Below, piece by piece: positions 16,588-26,598 of a stretch of 64,000 nucleotides of DNA; position 1 is the stretch's first letter; the number at the start of each line of letters is the position of its first letter. Below the pieces are notes generated by a model, which had not been told where the DNA came from, ran no database searches, and was given only the letters and a program-made list of their open reading frames with translations. The stretch covers positions 97,814 through 161,813 of the forward strand of contig NZ_JACNMM010000010.1 in NCBI RefSeq assembly GCF_020529025.1, read 5' to 3'. Position numbers and translations under genes: made by a program. This DNA is from Oceaniglobus trochenteri. GTDB taxonomy: Bacteria > Pseudomonadota > Alphaproteobacteria > Rhodobacterales > Rhodobacteraceae.

Positions 16588-18914
16588 TCCAAATCCACAT
16601 CCGGCTTCATGAGACGGAGGGAGCAGGTCGCTCGAATGATCTCGTCGCGGTTCGCCGTCTCAAGGTCGCGAGAGGACTGGTTCGCCAACCAGAGCGTATC
16701 GCCCAGATAGGCCTCATAGCGTGAGACGAGACGACGCCGAGCCTCCTCATCGATATGGTCAGCGCCAAAACTCAAGGTCTCATAGGGGTCCGACCAATAC
16801 TTGCCATCGAAGAACAGTTCTGGATGCCGAGTGAAGGTCGCGACGACCGCCTGAGGATCCATATATTCCCAGAAACGGCCTTCGGAAATCACCTTGGGCA
16901 CATCCACGACCCCGCGCGCCGCCATTCTTCGCGCCACATGCTCCCGATCGGGCTTCGAGAGCTCGGCGTAATATGTTTGGCCTTGACCCTCCGGGATCAG
17001 GTTCGCCACCGCCTTCGCGAACTCCTCGAGGCCCGTGTTCGCCATCGATATGACTTCGGACGGCTCCAACCGTGTCGCGCTGGCGTAGCTCGAGCGGTAA
17101 TCGGCGAGAATATTCGCCAGCGTCACGTCATGCACCTGACCTTTCAGGAAATCCAGGGTCTGCACAGAGAGCTCAGTCAATAGCGCGTCCATAGCGGTCA
17201 TCGTAGTCGACCGAAACACGTCATGGGTTGGGTTCATCACAAACGCGTAGGTTCGGGTCGCCACGTCGTCGAGTTCAAACGACCAGGGAAGACTACCCGT
17301 GAGCGCCTTGTCAGTTGGCTCCGAGGCGAAGGCTTCCACTTGGAACTCAACTCGGTAAGTCGGGTGCACGTATTTGCGCGATAGCTCATGGATTTGATTG
17401 CGCTCGGCTGGCGGCTCCGCCGGTTCCGGCTCCGGCAAGACGTCCGCGCCATCGGTATCACCCTGCGAGCCGCCGCTGGTCGACCCGTCCTCCCCATCGT
17501 CGAGGAAGCCGTCAGGAAGGTCGGTGTCGCCACTCTCCCCCAAAATTTCCTTGTCCTGCTCCTCGACCAGCTTCCACCACCGCTCGTCGTCAAGATAGTC
17601 GGCGTCGTTCTCATAGAACGACTGGGCCATCTGCTCGGATCGATCGTTGTCTTTGACCACGAGTACCCTCGACCAAAGGCCGTTTTTGCCTTGCGGACTG
17701 GAGCGTCGGAACGCCTGGAATAACTTGTAGAGAGGGCTGGGGTTTCCGTCGAAGCCACTTTGCTTCGCCGCTTGCGGCCGCAAGGGGCCCTCTCCCCTGA
17801 CGACTCGGACCATCTCCTCCCAAGACGGGTCGTCCCTCTCGAAGCGATCTTTAGTGTAGCTGACACGGCAATGGTCAAGATGAACCTCTCCCACAAAACG
17901 ACCGCGGCTCCGCGGATCGTCAATCGGATACTCGATCTCCGCATTGTCCCCGTTGTTCCAAGCGAAAAGGTCTTTCGAGCCGATCTCGATCTTGCGGCCG
18001 TTTCGAACGAAGTCGATACCGAAGTCTGATTTGTGCAGATAGCGTTGGAGCCCAACCCATCCCCTCACCCGGCGTTCCGTAGTCACGATCTCGCAATTTG
18101 GACCACCGTTGGGGCATTGCTCCTCATCGCCGCTCAAGGCCCGCATGCAATGCGTGCAATACCTCCGCGGCGCGAGCGCGACGTCGAACCGCTCGACCGC
18201 GTGGACAACCGTCCCGTCGCTCAGCTCCACCGAACGGTCGGGATCCCAGTGACAATGGCGCCTGGGTTCCAGCTTCGTTCCGTTCACCTTCAGTCTGATC
18301 CGGCCCGCCTCGGATTCGCGCAAGATCGCGGAATAGGCGCGCGCGAGATGCTTGCGGATCGTTCCGAGATTGGCCGATCGCGCGAGATAGGCGCGCTGAT
18401 CGGGCTTCAGCTTCGTGATGATGATTTCGGTTCCGTGCTGGGTGTGGTTCGGCTTCACCCGTGTTTGTCGCGGTGTTTTGTAGCTCTGGCTCGCCCGAAG
18501 CCCCTCGAGGTCGATGCGCACACCGACCCATTCCGGCTCGCCTGCGCGCGTGGTCCAAACCTCGGTTACCGTGCCGAGCCGCGCCGTGGCGATGTTGAAA
18601 CCCATGCCGAACAGCCCGAGATTGGTCAGAGGGTTGTTCCCCGACCAACCAGCTCGCACCGCGCGCTCCAGCACATCGATCGCCATGCCTGGACCGTTAT
18701 CCCGGATGGAGAGACGCGCGTCGCTCTTGTTCGACGTCGGGATCGTGATCGTGATTTCAGGATGGTCTATCGGCGTGCCCGCTCGAGCCGCCCCGACGAA
18801 ACCGTCAATGCTGTTGTCGATCAGTTCCGCGACGCAACGCCATTGATGAAGATTGATCTCACCGAGCATCTGCAAGACGCGGGCGTCGGGAGTGAGATCA
18901 AATTCTTGAGTCAT
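16584..18914 (-). CDS. MORC-like GHKL ATPase
   Basis: A 776-residue protein with a complete GHKL (gyrase/Hsp90/histidine kinase/MutL) ATP-binding fold: N-box ELIDNSIDG (E30, N34), DNGPGM (72-77), GLFGMGF (100-106) and HGTEI (160-164). A C4 zinc knuckle follows (C253, C256, C267, C274), then an S5-like transducer region and an acidic low-complexity linker (about 455-510). Such proteins are predicted DNA clamps that dimerise on ATP. Start ATG 18914 has GGTGGA upstream. It lies 139 bases after the endonuclease gene and may also be transcribed from its own AT-rich promoter there. Confidence 0.88.
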   Translation of the reverse strand: MTQEFDLTPDARVLQMLGEINLHQWRCVAELIDNSIDGFVGAARAGTPIDHPEITITIPTSNKSDARLSIRDNGPGMAIDVLERAVRAGWSGNNPLTNLGLFGMGFNIATARLGTVTEVWTTRAGEPEWVGVRIDLEGLRASQSYKTPRQTRVKPNHTQHGTEIIITKLKPDQRAYLARSANLGTIRKHLARAYSAILRESEAGRIRLKVNGTKLEPRRHCHWDPDRSVELSDGTVVHAVERFDVALAPRRYCTHCMRALSGDEEQCPNGGPNCEIVTTERRVRGWVGLQRYLHKSDFGIDFVRNGRKIEIGSKDLFAWNNGDNAEIEYPIDDPRSRGRFVGEVHLDHCRVSYTKDRFERDDPSWEEMVRVVRGEGPLRPQAAKQSGFDGNPSPLYKLFQAFRRSSPQGKNGLWSRVLVVKDNDRSEQMAQSFYENDADYLDDERWWKLVEEQDKEILGESGDTDLPDGFLDDGEDGSTSGGSQGDTDGADVLPEPEPAEPPAERNQIHELSRKYVHPTYRVEFQVEAFASEPTDKALTGSLPWSFELDDVATRTYAFVMNPTHDVFRSTTMTAMDALLTELSVQTLDFLKGQVHDVTLANILADYRSSYASATRLEPSEVISMANTGLEEFAKAVANLIPEGQGQTYYAELSKPDREHVARRMAARGVVDVPKVISEGRFWEYMDPQAVVATFTRHPELFFDGKYWSDPYETLSFGADHIDEEARRRLVSRYEAYLGDTLWLANQSSRDLETANRDEIIRATCSLRLMKPDVDLE

Positions 18915-19053
18915 TTTTTTCCACCAAGCAGTACACGTCGTTCATGAAATAATTGAATTGATAGCGTGAAAAAAGCGCGACATCACAATCGCCTTGAAAA
19001 ATCACCGATCAGCCTTTCGGGGGAGGAGCGATTTTCAAGAATTTGAGTTCTTG
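18915..19053 (-). promoter_or_regulatory. AT-rich candidate promoter of the MORC/helicase/PIN half-operon
   Basis: This 139-base gap is markedly AT-rich against its surroundings. On the minus strand a TATCAA/CAATTATTT cluster lies about 45-55 bases before the MORC start, with TTGTGA upstream as a loose -35 partner at wider than ideal spacing. It is the only sizeable gap in an otherwise tightly packed operon, so it may let the effector half be expressed separately from the methyltransferase/endonuclease pair. Confidence 0.4.
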
Positions 19054-19827
19054 CTAAGATCGGGCGATCAACGTGCCGCTCGGGAAACGCCGATCGTCAT
19101 TTTTGTAGCAGATGACATGGCTCGGAAGCGCCGTCGCATGCCATCCCGAGGGAAGTGCGGCGATGCAACGCTCAAGTACCTCGCGTGTCGTGATGTCAGG
19201 TCGCGGAATATCAACTTCGCTAGTTTCAAAATCTGGCTCGAAGGAATTTCGGGACGTCGCGTTCGGGCGCTGGAAGCGTAGCAGGAAGGGAAGGCCATCC
19301 TTGAGCTGCTGCATGACGTCCGCGACCGACTGTTTTCCAACTTTGAACTCAACGAAACAGTGATCCAAACGGATAGGATGCTGGGTGTCGAAATGGTCTG
19401 GTTTGTATGTCGTAGTATCTCGTTGTTGCCCGGGATCGTTCGAGCCAAAGCCGGAATGGTTCCAAGGGAGCTTCCCTTCCCCGCCATAGTGCGAGATCAA
19501 GGCTGCTTCGAGATCCATGGCAGCAAAGACGAATATTCGTATTGCCTTGAAGTGAATATCGCCCGGGCTGATGTACTGCCTACCATCCAACTTGCGCATG
19601 TGGCGGGTCAGCCGGTTCAGCAGGCCTTTCGAGCTTTCTGCTTTGCCAATATAGAGTAGTTCTCCCGTCACGCTGGAGCTAAGAGCATAAACGCCCGGCG
19701 CGTCCGAGACGCGCGTCAGGTTCAGGGCGGTAAGTTCAGCAGAATTCATCCCGTCAAGGAGGGCAACAATGTCCCTCAATAGGGCTCTTGGCAGATCAAA
19801 TTCGAGCTCTGCATAGCCGTCGCTCAT
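19054..19827 (-). CDS. Eco29kI-type GIY-YIG restriction endonuclease
   Basis: A 257-residue endonuclease. The GIY-YIG core appears as GVY (45-47) and YIG (59-61) in LLYIGKA, followed by the catalytic Arg (R72 in LLNRLTRH), a Glu (about E107) in MDLEAALISHY and the family-typical PWNHSGFGSNDPG (121-133). This last segment matches the Eco29kI group, whose archetype cuts CCGC/GG. The extra 100-residue C-terminal domain is longer than in that archetype. It overlaps the methyltransferase stop by ATGA (19824-19827), the usual arrangement for a paired type II system. The target site here is not established. Confidence 0.85.
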   Translation of the reverse strand: MSDGYAELEFDLPRALLRDIVALLDGMNSAELTALNLTRVSDAPGVYALSSSVTGELLYIGKAESSKGLLNRLTRHMRKLDGRQYISPGDIHFKAIRIFVFAAMDLEAALISHYGGEGKLPWNHSGFGSNDPGQQRDTTTYKPDHFDTQHPIRLDHCFVEFKVGKQSVADVMQQLKDGLPFLLRFQRPNATSRNSFEPDFETSEVDIPRPDITTREVLERCIAALPSGWHATALPSHVICYKNDDRRFPSGTLIARS

Positions 19828-21038
19828 ACAGTCTCCGCCATGTCCAATTTTTTAGCGACGCTGTCTCCAACCACGCGCGCCAATTCGGCGGGCACGGCGT
19901 TCCCGAGTTGACGCATGCTTTCGCTCCACGACCCGTGGAATCGATAGTCATCGGGGAACGTCTGCAGTCGGGCGGACTCCCGAACGGTGAAGTAGCGAAC
20001 GAAACCATCCGCACGACGAAGCATGTTTTCTCCACCAGGCACTCCGTGCACGCCTGCCTTCAGAGTCTTCGAGGGTTCGTCCAAATGGCTGCCAGTGTGC
20101 CCCTTGTAGCTGCGGGCGCCAGGCTGGAAGCGGTGATCATGAAAGGCGGTGGCACGCTGCGTGTGTCGCGGATCGGGCAAATCCCCGATCGCGTCGCGCG
20201 TTGTCCGCCAAGGCTTTCCTTCGGGCTTCTCGTCTCGGGACATTCTCGCCGCTATCTGCGCAGCGCGTCCCTCCAGCTCACGATGGGGTTTGGGCACCTC
20301 ATGGCGATCCCAATAGTCGCCGTAAATTTGGTCCCAAATCAGCGCGCGCTGATTGAACTCACCCTCTCCAAAGCTCCAGCACGCGTCCACATCATCGCGA
20401 AATCCAACGAACAATACCCGCTCACGACGTTGCGGCACACCATAGTTGGCGGCGTTTAGTAGCTTCGTGACCACGTTGTAGTGGAGGCCGGGCCGGCGGG
20501 TTGAGGTGTGATGTTGCTGCAGACGGGCCAAGTGTCCCTGCCAAGCCTCTTCGTCGCGGGCCAATAGCTCCGGATGCTCAAGCTGTAGCTGCACATAAGA
20601 GAAATAGTCCGCGAAGGCGGCACGGGTGAGGCCTTTCACGTTTTCGAAGATGAATGCCTTCGGCCGTGCCTCTCTTACCGCGCGAACAGCTTGCGGAAAC
20701 ATGTCTCTCGCGTCGTCATATGCACGATGCCGCCCCCCCAAGCTGAAGGGTTGGCATGGCGGTCCACCGGAAATCAGATCAAGAGCGCCTTCGTGGGCCG
20801 TGAAGTCTACGGAGCGTACATCGCCCTCAATCACATTCCAGGCGCACATGTCCGCAGGATCGGCGCCATCCAGAACGCCATGGTTTTCGCGTAACGTGTC
20901 ACAACACCACCGATCATACTCGACGACCGCTTTAGGGATGAATCCAGCCTGCGCCAGTCCGATGCCCAAACCGCCCGCTCCGGCGAAGAGTTCGATCGAA
21001 GCACGTTGCCTCGTGATATTCGCCAGTTCGATAGACAT
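19824..21038 (-). CDS. DNA (cytosine-5-)-methyltransferase
   Basis: A 404-residue C5 methyltransferase. Motif I is ELFAGAGGLGIGL, motif IV GGPPCQPFS with the nucleophile C95, motif VI FENVKG (131-136), motif VIII QRRERVLFVGF, and motifs IX/X end in RQLGNAVP. It is the first gene of the six-gene operon and overlaps the Eco29kI-type endonuclease, so it presumably protects the host at the endonuclease target. The segment between VIII and IX, which holds the target-recognition domain (about 230-330), decides specificity. Upstream of its ATG (21038) lies the long, gene-free island edge that should hold the promoter. Confidence 0.92.
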   Translation of the reverse strand: MSIELANITRQRASIELFAGAGGLGIGLAQAGFIPKAVVEYDRWCCDTLRENHGVLDGADPADMCAWNVIEGDVRSVDFTAHEGALDLISGGPPCQPFSLGGRHRAYDDARDMFPQAVRAVREARPKAFIFENVKGLTRAAFADYFSYVQLQLEHPELLARDEEAWQGHLARLQQHHTSTRRPGLHYNVVTKLLNAANYGVPQRRERVLFVGFRDDVDACWSFGEGEFNQRALIWDQIYGDYWDRHEVPKPHRELEGRAAQIAARMSRDEKPEGKPWRTTRDAIGDLPDPRHTQRATAFHDHRFQPGARSYKGHTGSHLDEPSKTLKAGVHGVPGGENMLRRADGFVRYFTVRESARLQTFPDDYRFHGSWSESMRQLGNAVPAELARVVGDSVAKKLDMAETV

Positions 21039-21763
21039 GTTGACACCTGACTCCGTTTTCTCGTGTTAGACCAGATGGCACGCTGTGGATCAAGGCTGCC
21101 AAGTCAAGATATAGAGCAGAACCCTAAGATTTCCTCAATAACTAGCACCCCACACTACGTTACCGCCACATACCTTCTGATCACCCACCAACGGGGTAGA
21201 CGGAACGGACCCCAACTCCCACCTGCTCCTCGACGACGCATGTCGAAAGACTCCCTTGTCAGAACAGGTCGAACAGTCACGTGTCGGCAGTCGCCTCCGT
21301 CCGGAAACCGCCCCCTAAACATGATAGCAGAGAGCGCCAATCGAAAGCACACGAAACCGTCGAACGTTAAGAGCTCGCGCCGCCTTTTCGTCTAAGTTTC
21401 GCGAACGCCTTCCAGAGGTTTCTGAAGGAAAATCGCATTCGTTCACTGCCGCAGGCACTGTGTCGATGATCCCGCCATAGAAACGTGCGCAGGCAACACG
21501 AAACACCTTGGCTAACTAGGTGAGCACGACGCACTCCAGCGGCGCCTTCCCCCGCCAAACCAACCCACCACTCTTGACACCCCAACCTCACTCTCGCTCT
21601 TAAGCGGGAACCTAAAAGCGCGACAGCGACCCTTGAGGCCCTCTTCCGGATGCCCCCAGCCGATAGGAAATAGGAGAAGCAGAAAGCCTCCCCATCCAGT
21701 CGCGGTACACGACCTTAAGTTAGAGTCGACAATCAGACCAACATCTTGGAATTTCGAGGTTAA
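21039..21763. other. Gene-free stretch at the island edge
   Basis: About 725 bases between the methyltransferase start and the tRNA-Arg 3' end. Six-frame inspection gives only short, low-quality frames. No integrase gene or remnant is visible, although integrases often sit next to the tRNA attachment site, so the integrase must be at the distal (left, out-of-window) end or be lost. The right part should carry the methyltransferase promoter on the minus strand. Confidence 0.5.
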
Positions 21764-21840
21764 TGGCGCACCCATCAGGATTCGAACCTGAGGCCTTCGC
21801 CTTCGGAGGGCGACGCTCTATCCAGCTGAGCTATGGGTGC
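21764..21840 (-). tRNA. tRNA-Arg (anticodon CCG)
   Basis: Full 77-nt cloverleaf with encoded CCA. Acceptor GCACCCA pairs with TGGGTGC; anticodon stem TCGCC/GGCGA encloses loop CTCCGAA (anticodon CCG); the T arm TCAGG-TTCGAAT-CCTGA is perfect. It reads CGG codons. Its 3' end faces the defence island, the usual geometry of an integration site. A truncated second copy lies 145 bases upstream. Confidence 0.93.
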
Positions 21841-21864
21841 GCAGTAGAACCGTCAGGCCCTGAC

Positions 21865-21884
21865 TGCTTACGCAGTGCTTACGC
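21865..21884. repeat. Two 9-bp direct repeats between the tRNA copies
   Basis: TGCTTACGC occurs at 21865-21873 and again at 21876-21884 (11-bp period), between the intact tRNA-Arg and the truncated copy. Short direct repeats at this spacing can be recombinase arm-binding sites at attachment sites, though two copies could arise by chance. Confidence 0.4.
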
Positions 21885-21984
21885 GACTTCTCCAGCCTTT
21901 AAATCGAAAAACGATCTGCTCGGCAAGAGCTTGGTATCACGTATCTTTCTTAGTCCTCTTCATCACGGCATCCCCTTGACATCA

Positions 21985-22026
21985 GCCTTCGGAGGGCAGC
22001 GCTCTATCCAGCTGAGCTATGGGTCC
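21985..22026 (-). pseudogene. Truncated tRNA-Arg(CCG): 5' half only
   Basis: Positions 1-41 of a tRNA-Arg(CCG): 5' acceptor strand GGACCCA, an intact D arm, 5' anticodon stem and loop CTCCGAA. It matches the intact neighbour at 39 of 42 positions, then homology stops abruptly inside the 3' anticodon strand (GGC then TGATG). No T arm or acceptor 3' strand follows. It lies on the core-chromosome side, so it probably represents the original resident gene. Confidence 0.85.
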
Positions 22027-22225
22027 ACGAGGGCTCTATACCCGGCTGATCGGCCCCCCGCAACGGCGAATTGCACAATCTGCGCCCCTGTTCTTTCTTG
22101 CCGAAAATACTCCCGCCGGAGGCTACGACAGCGCAGCTTCGCGCATCGCTGCGAACCGGCTCGATACCACGGGCAAAAGGCGTGCCCAAAGAATATCGTG
22201 GCGCGCATCGCGCGCCTCCGCCGGA

Positions 22226-23446
22226 TCAGGCAAAAAGATCGTGGCAGAGTTCCAGCGCGTCGATCAGGGCGTCGACCTCGGCGCGGGTATTGTAGAGCCC
22301 GAAGGACGCGCGGCAGGTGGCGTTGAGGCCCAGGTGCTCCATCAGGGGGCCGACGCAATGCTGGCCGGCGCGCACCGCGATGCCGCGCTTGTCCAGAACG
22401 GTCGAAATGTCGTGGGCATGGGCCTGGCCGTCCAGCGTGAAGGAGAATATCGCGCCCTTGTCCGGCGTCGTACCCTGCACCTGCATCCAGTTCAGCCCGG
22501 CAAACCGACCCACCGCGTAGTCCCGAAGGTCGGCCTCGTGGGCGGCGATGTTCTCCATCCCGAGGCCCATCATGTAATCCAGCGCGACGCCCAGGCCGAT
22601 CTGCTGCACGATGCCCGGTGTGCCCGCCTCGAACTTCATCGGCGCGTCGTTATAGTCGATCCCGTCGCGGCGCACCTCGCGGATCATGTCGCCACCGCCC
22701 AGGAAGGGCCGCATCTCGGCCATCCGCTCGCGGCGCACGAAGATCGCGCCCGATCCCGAGGGACCATAGAGCTTGTGCCCCGTCACCGGGTAGAAATCGC
22801 AACCGATATCCTGCACATCGACCGGCCCGTGCACCGCCGCCTGGGAACCGTCCACAAGGACCGGGACGCCCTTTTGGCGCGCGCCTGCACAGATCGCCTT
22901 CACGTCCACGCGGGTGCCCAACACGTTCGACATATGCGTCACCGCGATCAGCCGGGTGCGCGGGGTGATGGCATCCAGCACGGCCTGCGGGTCAAGCGCG
23001 CCGTTGGCGTCCACATCCACCCATTTCAGCACCACGCCCTGGCGTTCGCGCAGGAAGTGCCAGGGCACGATATTGGCGTGGTGTTCCATGACCGAGAGGA
23101 TGATCTCGTCGCCCGCCTCCATACGCGGTGCGGCCCAGCCATAGGCCACCATGTTGATGCCCTCGGTGGTGCCGGTGTTCATGATGATCTCGTCTTCCGA
23201 ACCGGAGTTCAGGAAGCGCGCGATGGTGCCGCGCACGGCCTCGTACTTGTCGGTGGCCAGGTTCGACAGGTAATGCAGCCCGCGATGGACATTGGCATAT
23301 TCCATCGAATAGGCCTCGCTCACCGCGTCGATCACTACCTTGGGCTTTTGCGCCGAGGCGCCATTGTCGAGATATACCAGGGGCTTGCCGTTCACCTGTC
23401 GCGACAGGATCGGAAAATCGGCGCGGACAGCATTCACGTCGTACAT
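22226..23446 (-). CDS. sufS: SufS, cysteine desulfurase of the SUF system
   Basis: A 406-residue type II cysteine desulfurase that removes sulfur from cysteine as a protein persulfide for Fe-S cluster assembly. PLP-binding Lys is K225 in VTGHKLYGPSGSG; the active-site Cys is C364 in RAGQHCVGPLM, the same position as in E. coli SufS. No SufE gene is present nearby. It is the last gene of the minus-strand SUF operon, seven bases after a Yip1-like membrane gene. Start ATG 23446. Length is normal for the family. Confidence 0.95.
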   Translation of the reverse strand: MYDVNAVRADFPILSRQVNGKPLVYLDNGASAQKPKVVIDAVSEAYSMEYANVHRGLHYLSNLATDKYEAVRGTIARFLNSGSEDEIIMNTGTTEGINMVAYGWAAPRMEAGDEIILSVMEHHANIVPWHFLRERQGVVLKWVDVDANGALDPQAVLDAITPRTRLIAVTHMSNVLGTRVDVKAICAGARQKGVPVLVDGSQAAVHGPVDVQDIGCDFYPVTGHKLYGPSGSGAIFVRRERMAEMRPFLGGGDMIREVRRDGIDYNDAPMKFEAGTPGIVQQIGLGVALDYMMGLGMENIAAHEADLRDYAVGRFAGLNWMQVQGTTPDKGAIFSFTLDGQAHAHDISTVLDKRGIAVRAGQHCVGPLMEHLGLNATCRASFGLYNTRAEVDALIDALELCHDLFA

Positions 23447-23452
23447 GGCGGA

Positions 23453-24043
23453 TCACTCCATGCCGGGAACGGAGACACCGATCACGGCAAGTATCAGGGA
23501 CAGACCGAAGGCGAAGCCGAAGCTGGTGCCGATGATCATCAGAAAGGTTTTCGCAAGCGAGGTGAAACCGTGCAGGATGGCGATGAAATGGGTCAGCAGC
23601 CACAGAAACAGGATCAGGCCGAACACCCCGACGACCCAGGCCAGCATCGGCATGATCAGAAGCGCGACCGTCTGGATCACCTGCAGGCAGGCCATGATGA
23701 ACTGAAGCCAGACGACAAGGACCAGCCCATCCTGGAACCGCCCCGTTCCGCCACAGGCCCGTCCCACCCAGAAGATGGCAAAGACCATCATCACCAGAAG
23801 CGAAAGCTGGATCAGCCCCATGCGCAGCGGGCTGATGAACAGGCTGGGGGCGCCGCCCCCCGTCCATGTGCCAAGGGCCAGGTTGCTGATCTCGGCCAGC
23901 AGGATCGAGATGACCACCACCAGCGCCAGCGCCTGCCACAGCACGGCCCGCCCCAGGTTCAGCGCCATCAGCCTTTCGGCAATCGCGCGGGGGTTCTGCA
24001 CCGTCTGCACCGCCATGGGCACAAGCGTCGTCAAGTTCATCAT
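23453..24043 (-). CDS. Yip1-family membrane protein
   Basis: A 196-residue polytopic membrane protein with about five hydrophobic segments, resembling the bacterial Yip1/DUF1282 group (bundle of helices ending GFAFGLSLILAVIGVSV). ATG 24043 overlaps the upstream stop (ATGA); a second ATG follows directly. It sits between sufD and sufS with another membrane gene of similar type. Why membrane proteins lie within the SUF operon is unknown; the arrangement seems typical of rhodobacteria rather than a recent insertion, since spacing is tight. Confidence 0.8.
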   Translation of the reverse strand: MMNLTTLVPMAVQTVQNPRAIAERLMALNLGRAVLWQALALVVVISILLAEISNLALGTWTGGGAPSLFISPLRMGLIQLSLLVMMVFAIFWVGRACGGTGRFQDGLVLVVWLQFIMACLQVIQTVALLIMPMLAWVVGVFGLILFLWLLTHFIAILHGFTSLAKTFLMIIGTSFGFAFGLSLILAVIGVSVPGME

Positions 24044-24534
24044 CCTGTCGGCTCCGTTCGCCATTCGATCGTCCAGAACCCGACGCCCCAGATCCCCAGA
24101 AACGCCAGCAGCGCCACAAGGCCCGTCAGGTCCAGCGCGGCACCCTCGCCGATGAATCCGGCGACAAGGCCCCAAAGCAGCCACAGCGGCGAGGCCGCCA
24201 GCAGCGCCCAGAACAGGGCCATGCGCGCGCCAAACCAGCTTCCCTGCCCGCCCAGCATCCGTGCCACGATATGGCTGAGGGCCGCAATGGCATAAAGCGC
24301 CAGTGGCATGATGAAGACCCAGCCCAGAAGCGCCCCGCCGAACAGGACATCGAACTCCTGACCGGTGATGAAGGCTTCGCGTGACAGCCGCGGCCACTGG
24401 GCCACGAAGATCAGCGCACAGGCCACCATGACTGTGACAAGGGCGCGGTCTTCGCGCACGCCCCCCCCGATGTGGCGCAAAAGCACCGCACCAGGGTTGC
24501 GATAGCTGCCCAGTATGTCCGTGGTCAGCGCCAT
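24040..24534 (-). CDS. Yip1-like membrane protein
   Basis: A 164-residue protein with an N-terminal soluble segment (MALTTDILGSYRNPGAVLLR) and four hydrophobic helices, similar in type to its downstream neighbour. The start at 24534 lies four bases after the sufD stop; the ORF is open 12 codons further upstream but that part overlaps sufD. It overlaps the next Yip1-like gene by ATGA, so the two may form a complex. Function unknown. Confidence 0.75.
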   Translation of the reverse strand: MALTTDILGSYRNPGAVLLRHIGGGVREDRALVTVMVACALIFVAQWPRLSREAFITGQEFDVLFGGALLGWVFIMPLALYAIAALSHIVARMLGGQGSWFGARMALFWALLAASPLWLLWGLVAGFIGEGAALDLTGLVALLAFLGIWGVGFWTIEWRTEPTG

Positions 24535-24538
24535 GGCC

Positions 24539-25824
24539 CTAGCTGCGGCGCCGGGCCAGCCAGGCGGCAAGGCGCGTCGTCAGATCGGCGGCGATCTCCT
24601 TGTCGTCGATCTCTTCCAGGGCCTCGGCCAGGAAGGACAGAACCATGAGATCCTGCGCCTCGGCCAGCGGAACGCCGCGCGAGCGCAGATAGAACAGCGC
24701 GGTTTCGTCGATCGCGCCGGTAGTGGACCCGTGCGAACAGGCCACGTCGTCGGCATAGATCTCAAGCTCGGGCTTGGCCAGGAACTGGCTGTCGTCATCC
24801 AGCAGCAACGCCTGGGAAATCTGGTAGCCGTCGGTCTTCTGGGCGTCGGCCTTGACCAGGATCTTGCCCTGGAACACGCCCGTCGCACCGTTGCGCAGCA
24901 CCTTCTTGAACACCTGGCGGCTTTCGCAGTTCAGCGCGTCGTGGGTGATGAACACGGTGTCGTCGTGGTGGAAATCACCATCGCCCACCGCCGCGCCGGC
25001 CACATGGGCCTGGGCGTCGTCGCCGGTCAGCTCGATCACGCATTCGTTGCGCGTCATCACTCCGTTCACCGTCAGCGTGAAGGATTTGAACACGCTTTCG
25101 GTGCCCAGCCGGGCAAAGGCATGGGTGGCGGCGCGGCGTTCATGGTCGCGCCCCTGAATGCGAATGTGGTGGAAGGCGGCGTTGTCGGCAACCTCAACCT
25201 CCATCACGGTGTTGAAGCGCGCGGCACCGGGGCCGTTCTCGAGCAGGGTCAGCGCGGCGCCTTCCTCGATGCGCACAACGTGGTGCAGCATCGCATCCGC
25301 CGTTTCGTCGCGGTGCTGATAGATCAGCGAAACCGGCCGGTCCGCCTTGCCGGTGGCGCGGATCAGAACGCCATCGGAGGCATAGGCGGTGTTCAGCGTG
25401 GCCAGGGGGCGGGCAACCGGGGTCTGCCCTGCGGTTTCCAGGCTGCCGTACAGCCCGCGCGCCCAGTGGATATCGCTTTGCGCGGCGGTTTCCAGACGCT
25501 CGATCTCGATGCCTGCAAGCTCCAGGTCGTCCGAGGCTTCGGCGTCGAAAACACCATCCACGAAGACAATCTTTAGCTGCGCCTGTCCGTCGAACAGCGG
25601 CGCCTCTTCGGCATCGAAGATCGCGGCCTTCTCGGCCTCGGGCGAGGTCAGGCTCTCGGGGCGGGTATAGCGCCAGTATTCATCCCGGCGATGCGGCAGG
25701 CCCGTGGCGCGCAGGCGCGCCAGCGCATCCTTGCGCGCGGGCTCCGACCACCCTGCCACCTCGGGCAGGGCCAGCGCGGCAATCCGCGCCTCGGTCAGAT
25801 CGGTTTTCTGTTGCGGCAGTGCCA

Positions 25825-25825
<1 letters not shown>
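24539..25825 (-). CDS. sufD: SufD, Fe-S cluster scaffold subunit
   Basis: A 428-residue SufD of the SufBCD scaffold complex on which Fe-S clusters are built. The C-terminal beta-helix features the conserved block ACSHGSTTGAIDETALFYLRS (near 360-380, with the partner-contact Cys and His) and IDDKEIAADLTTRLAAW at the end. Its start codon overlaps the sufC stop by one base (TGATG), so translation is coupled. Confidence 0.93.
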
Positions 25826-26580
<755 letters not shown>

Positions 26581-26598
26581 GATCTTTTCCTTGTCCTT

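Noticed and set aside
21063..21395. 110-codon frame between methyltransferase and tRNA-Arg
   Set aside because: Composition is unlike a protein, no ribosome-binding site, and it lies where the methyltransferase promoter should be.
22019..24295. 758-codon plus-strand open frame
   Set aside because: Runs antisense through sufS and a Yip1-like gene and starts in the truncated tRNA; His/Gln-rich, no domain.
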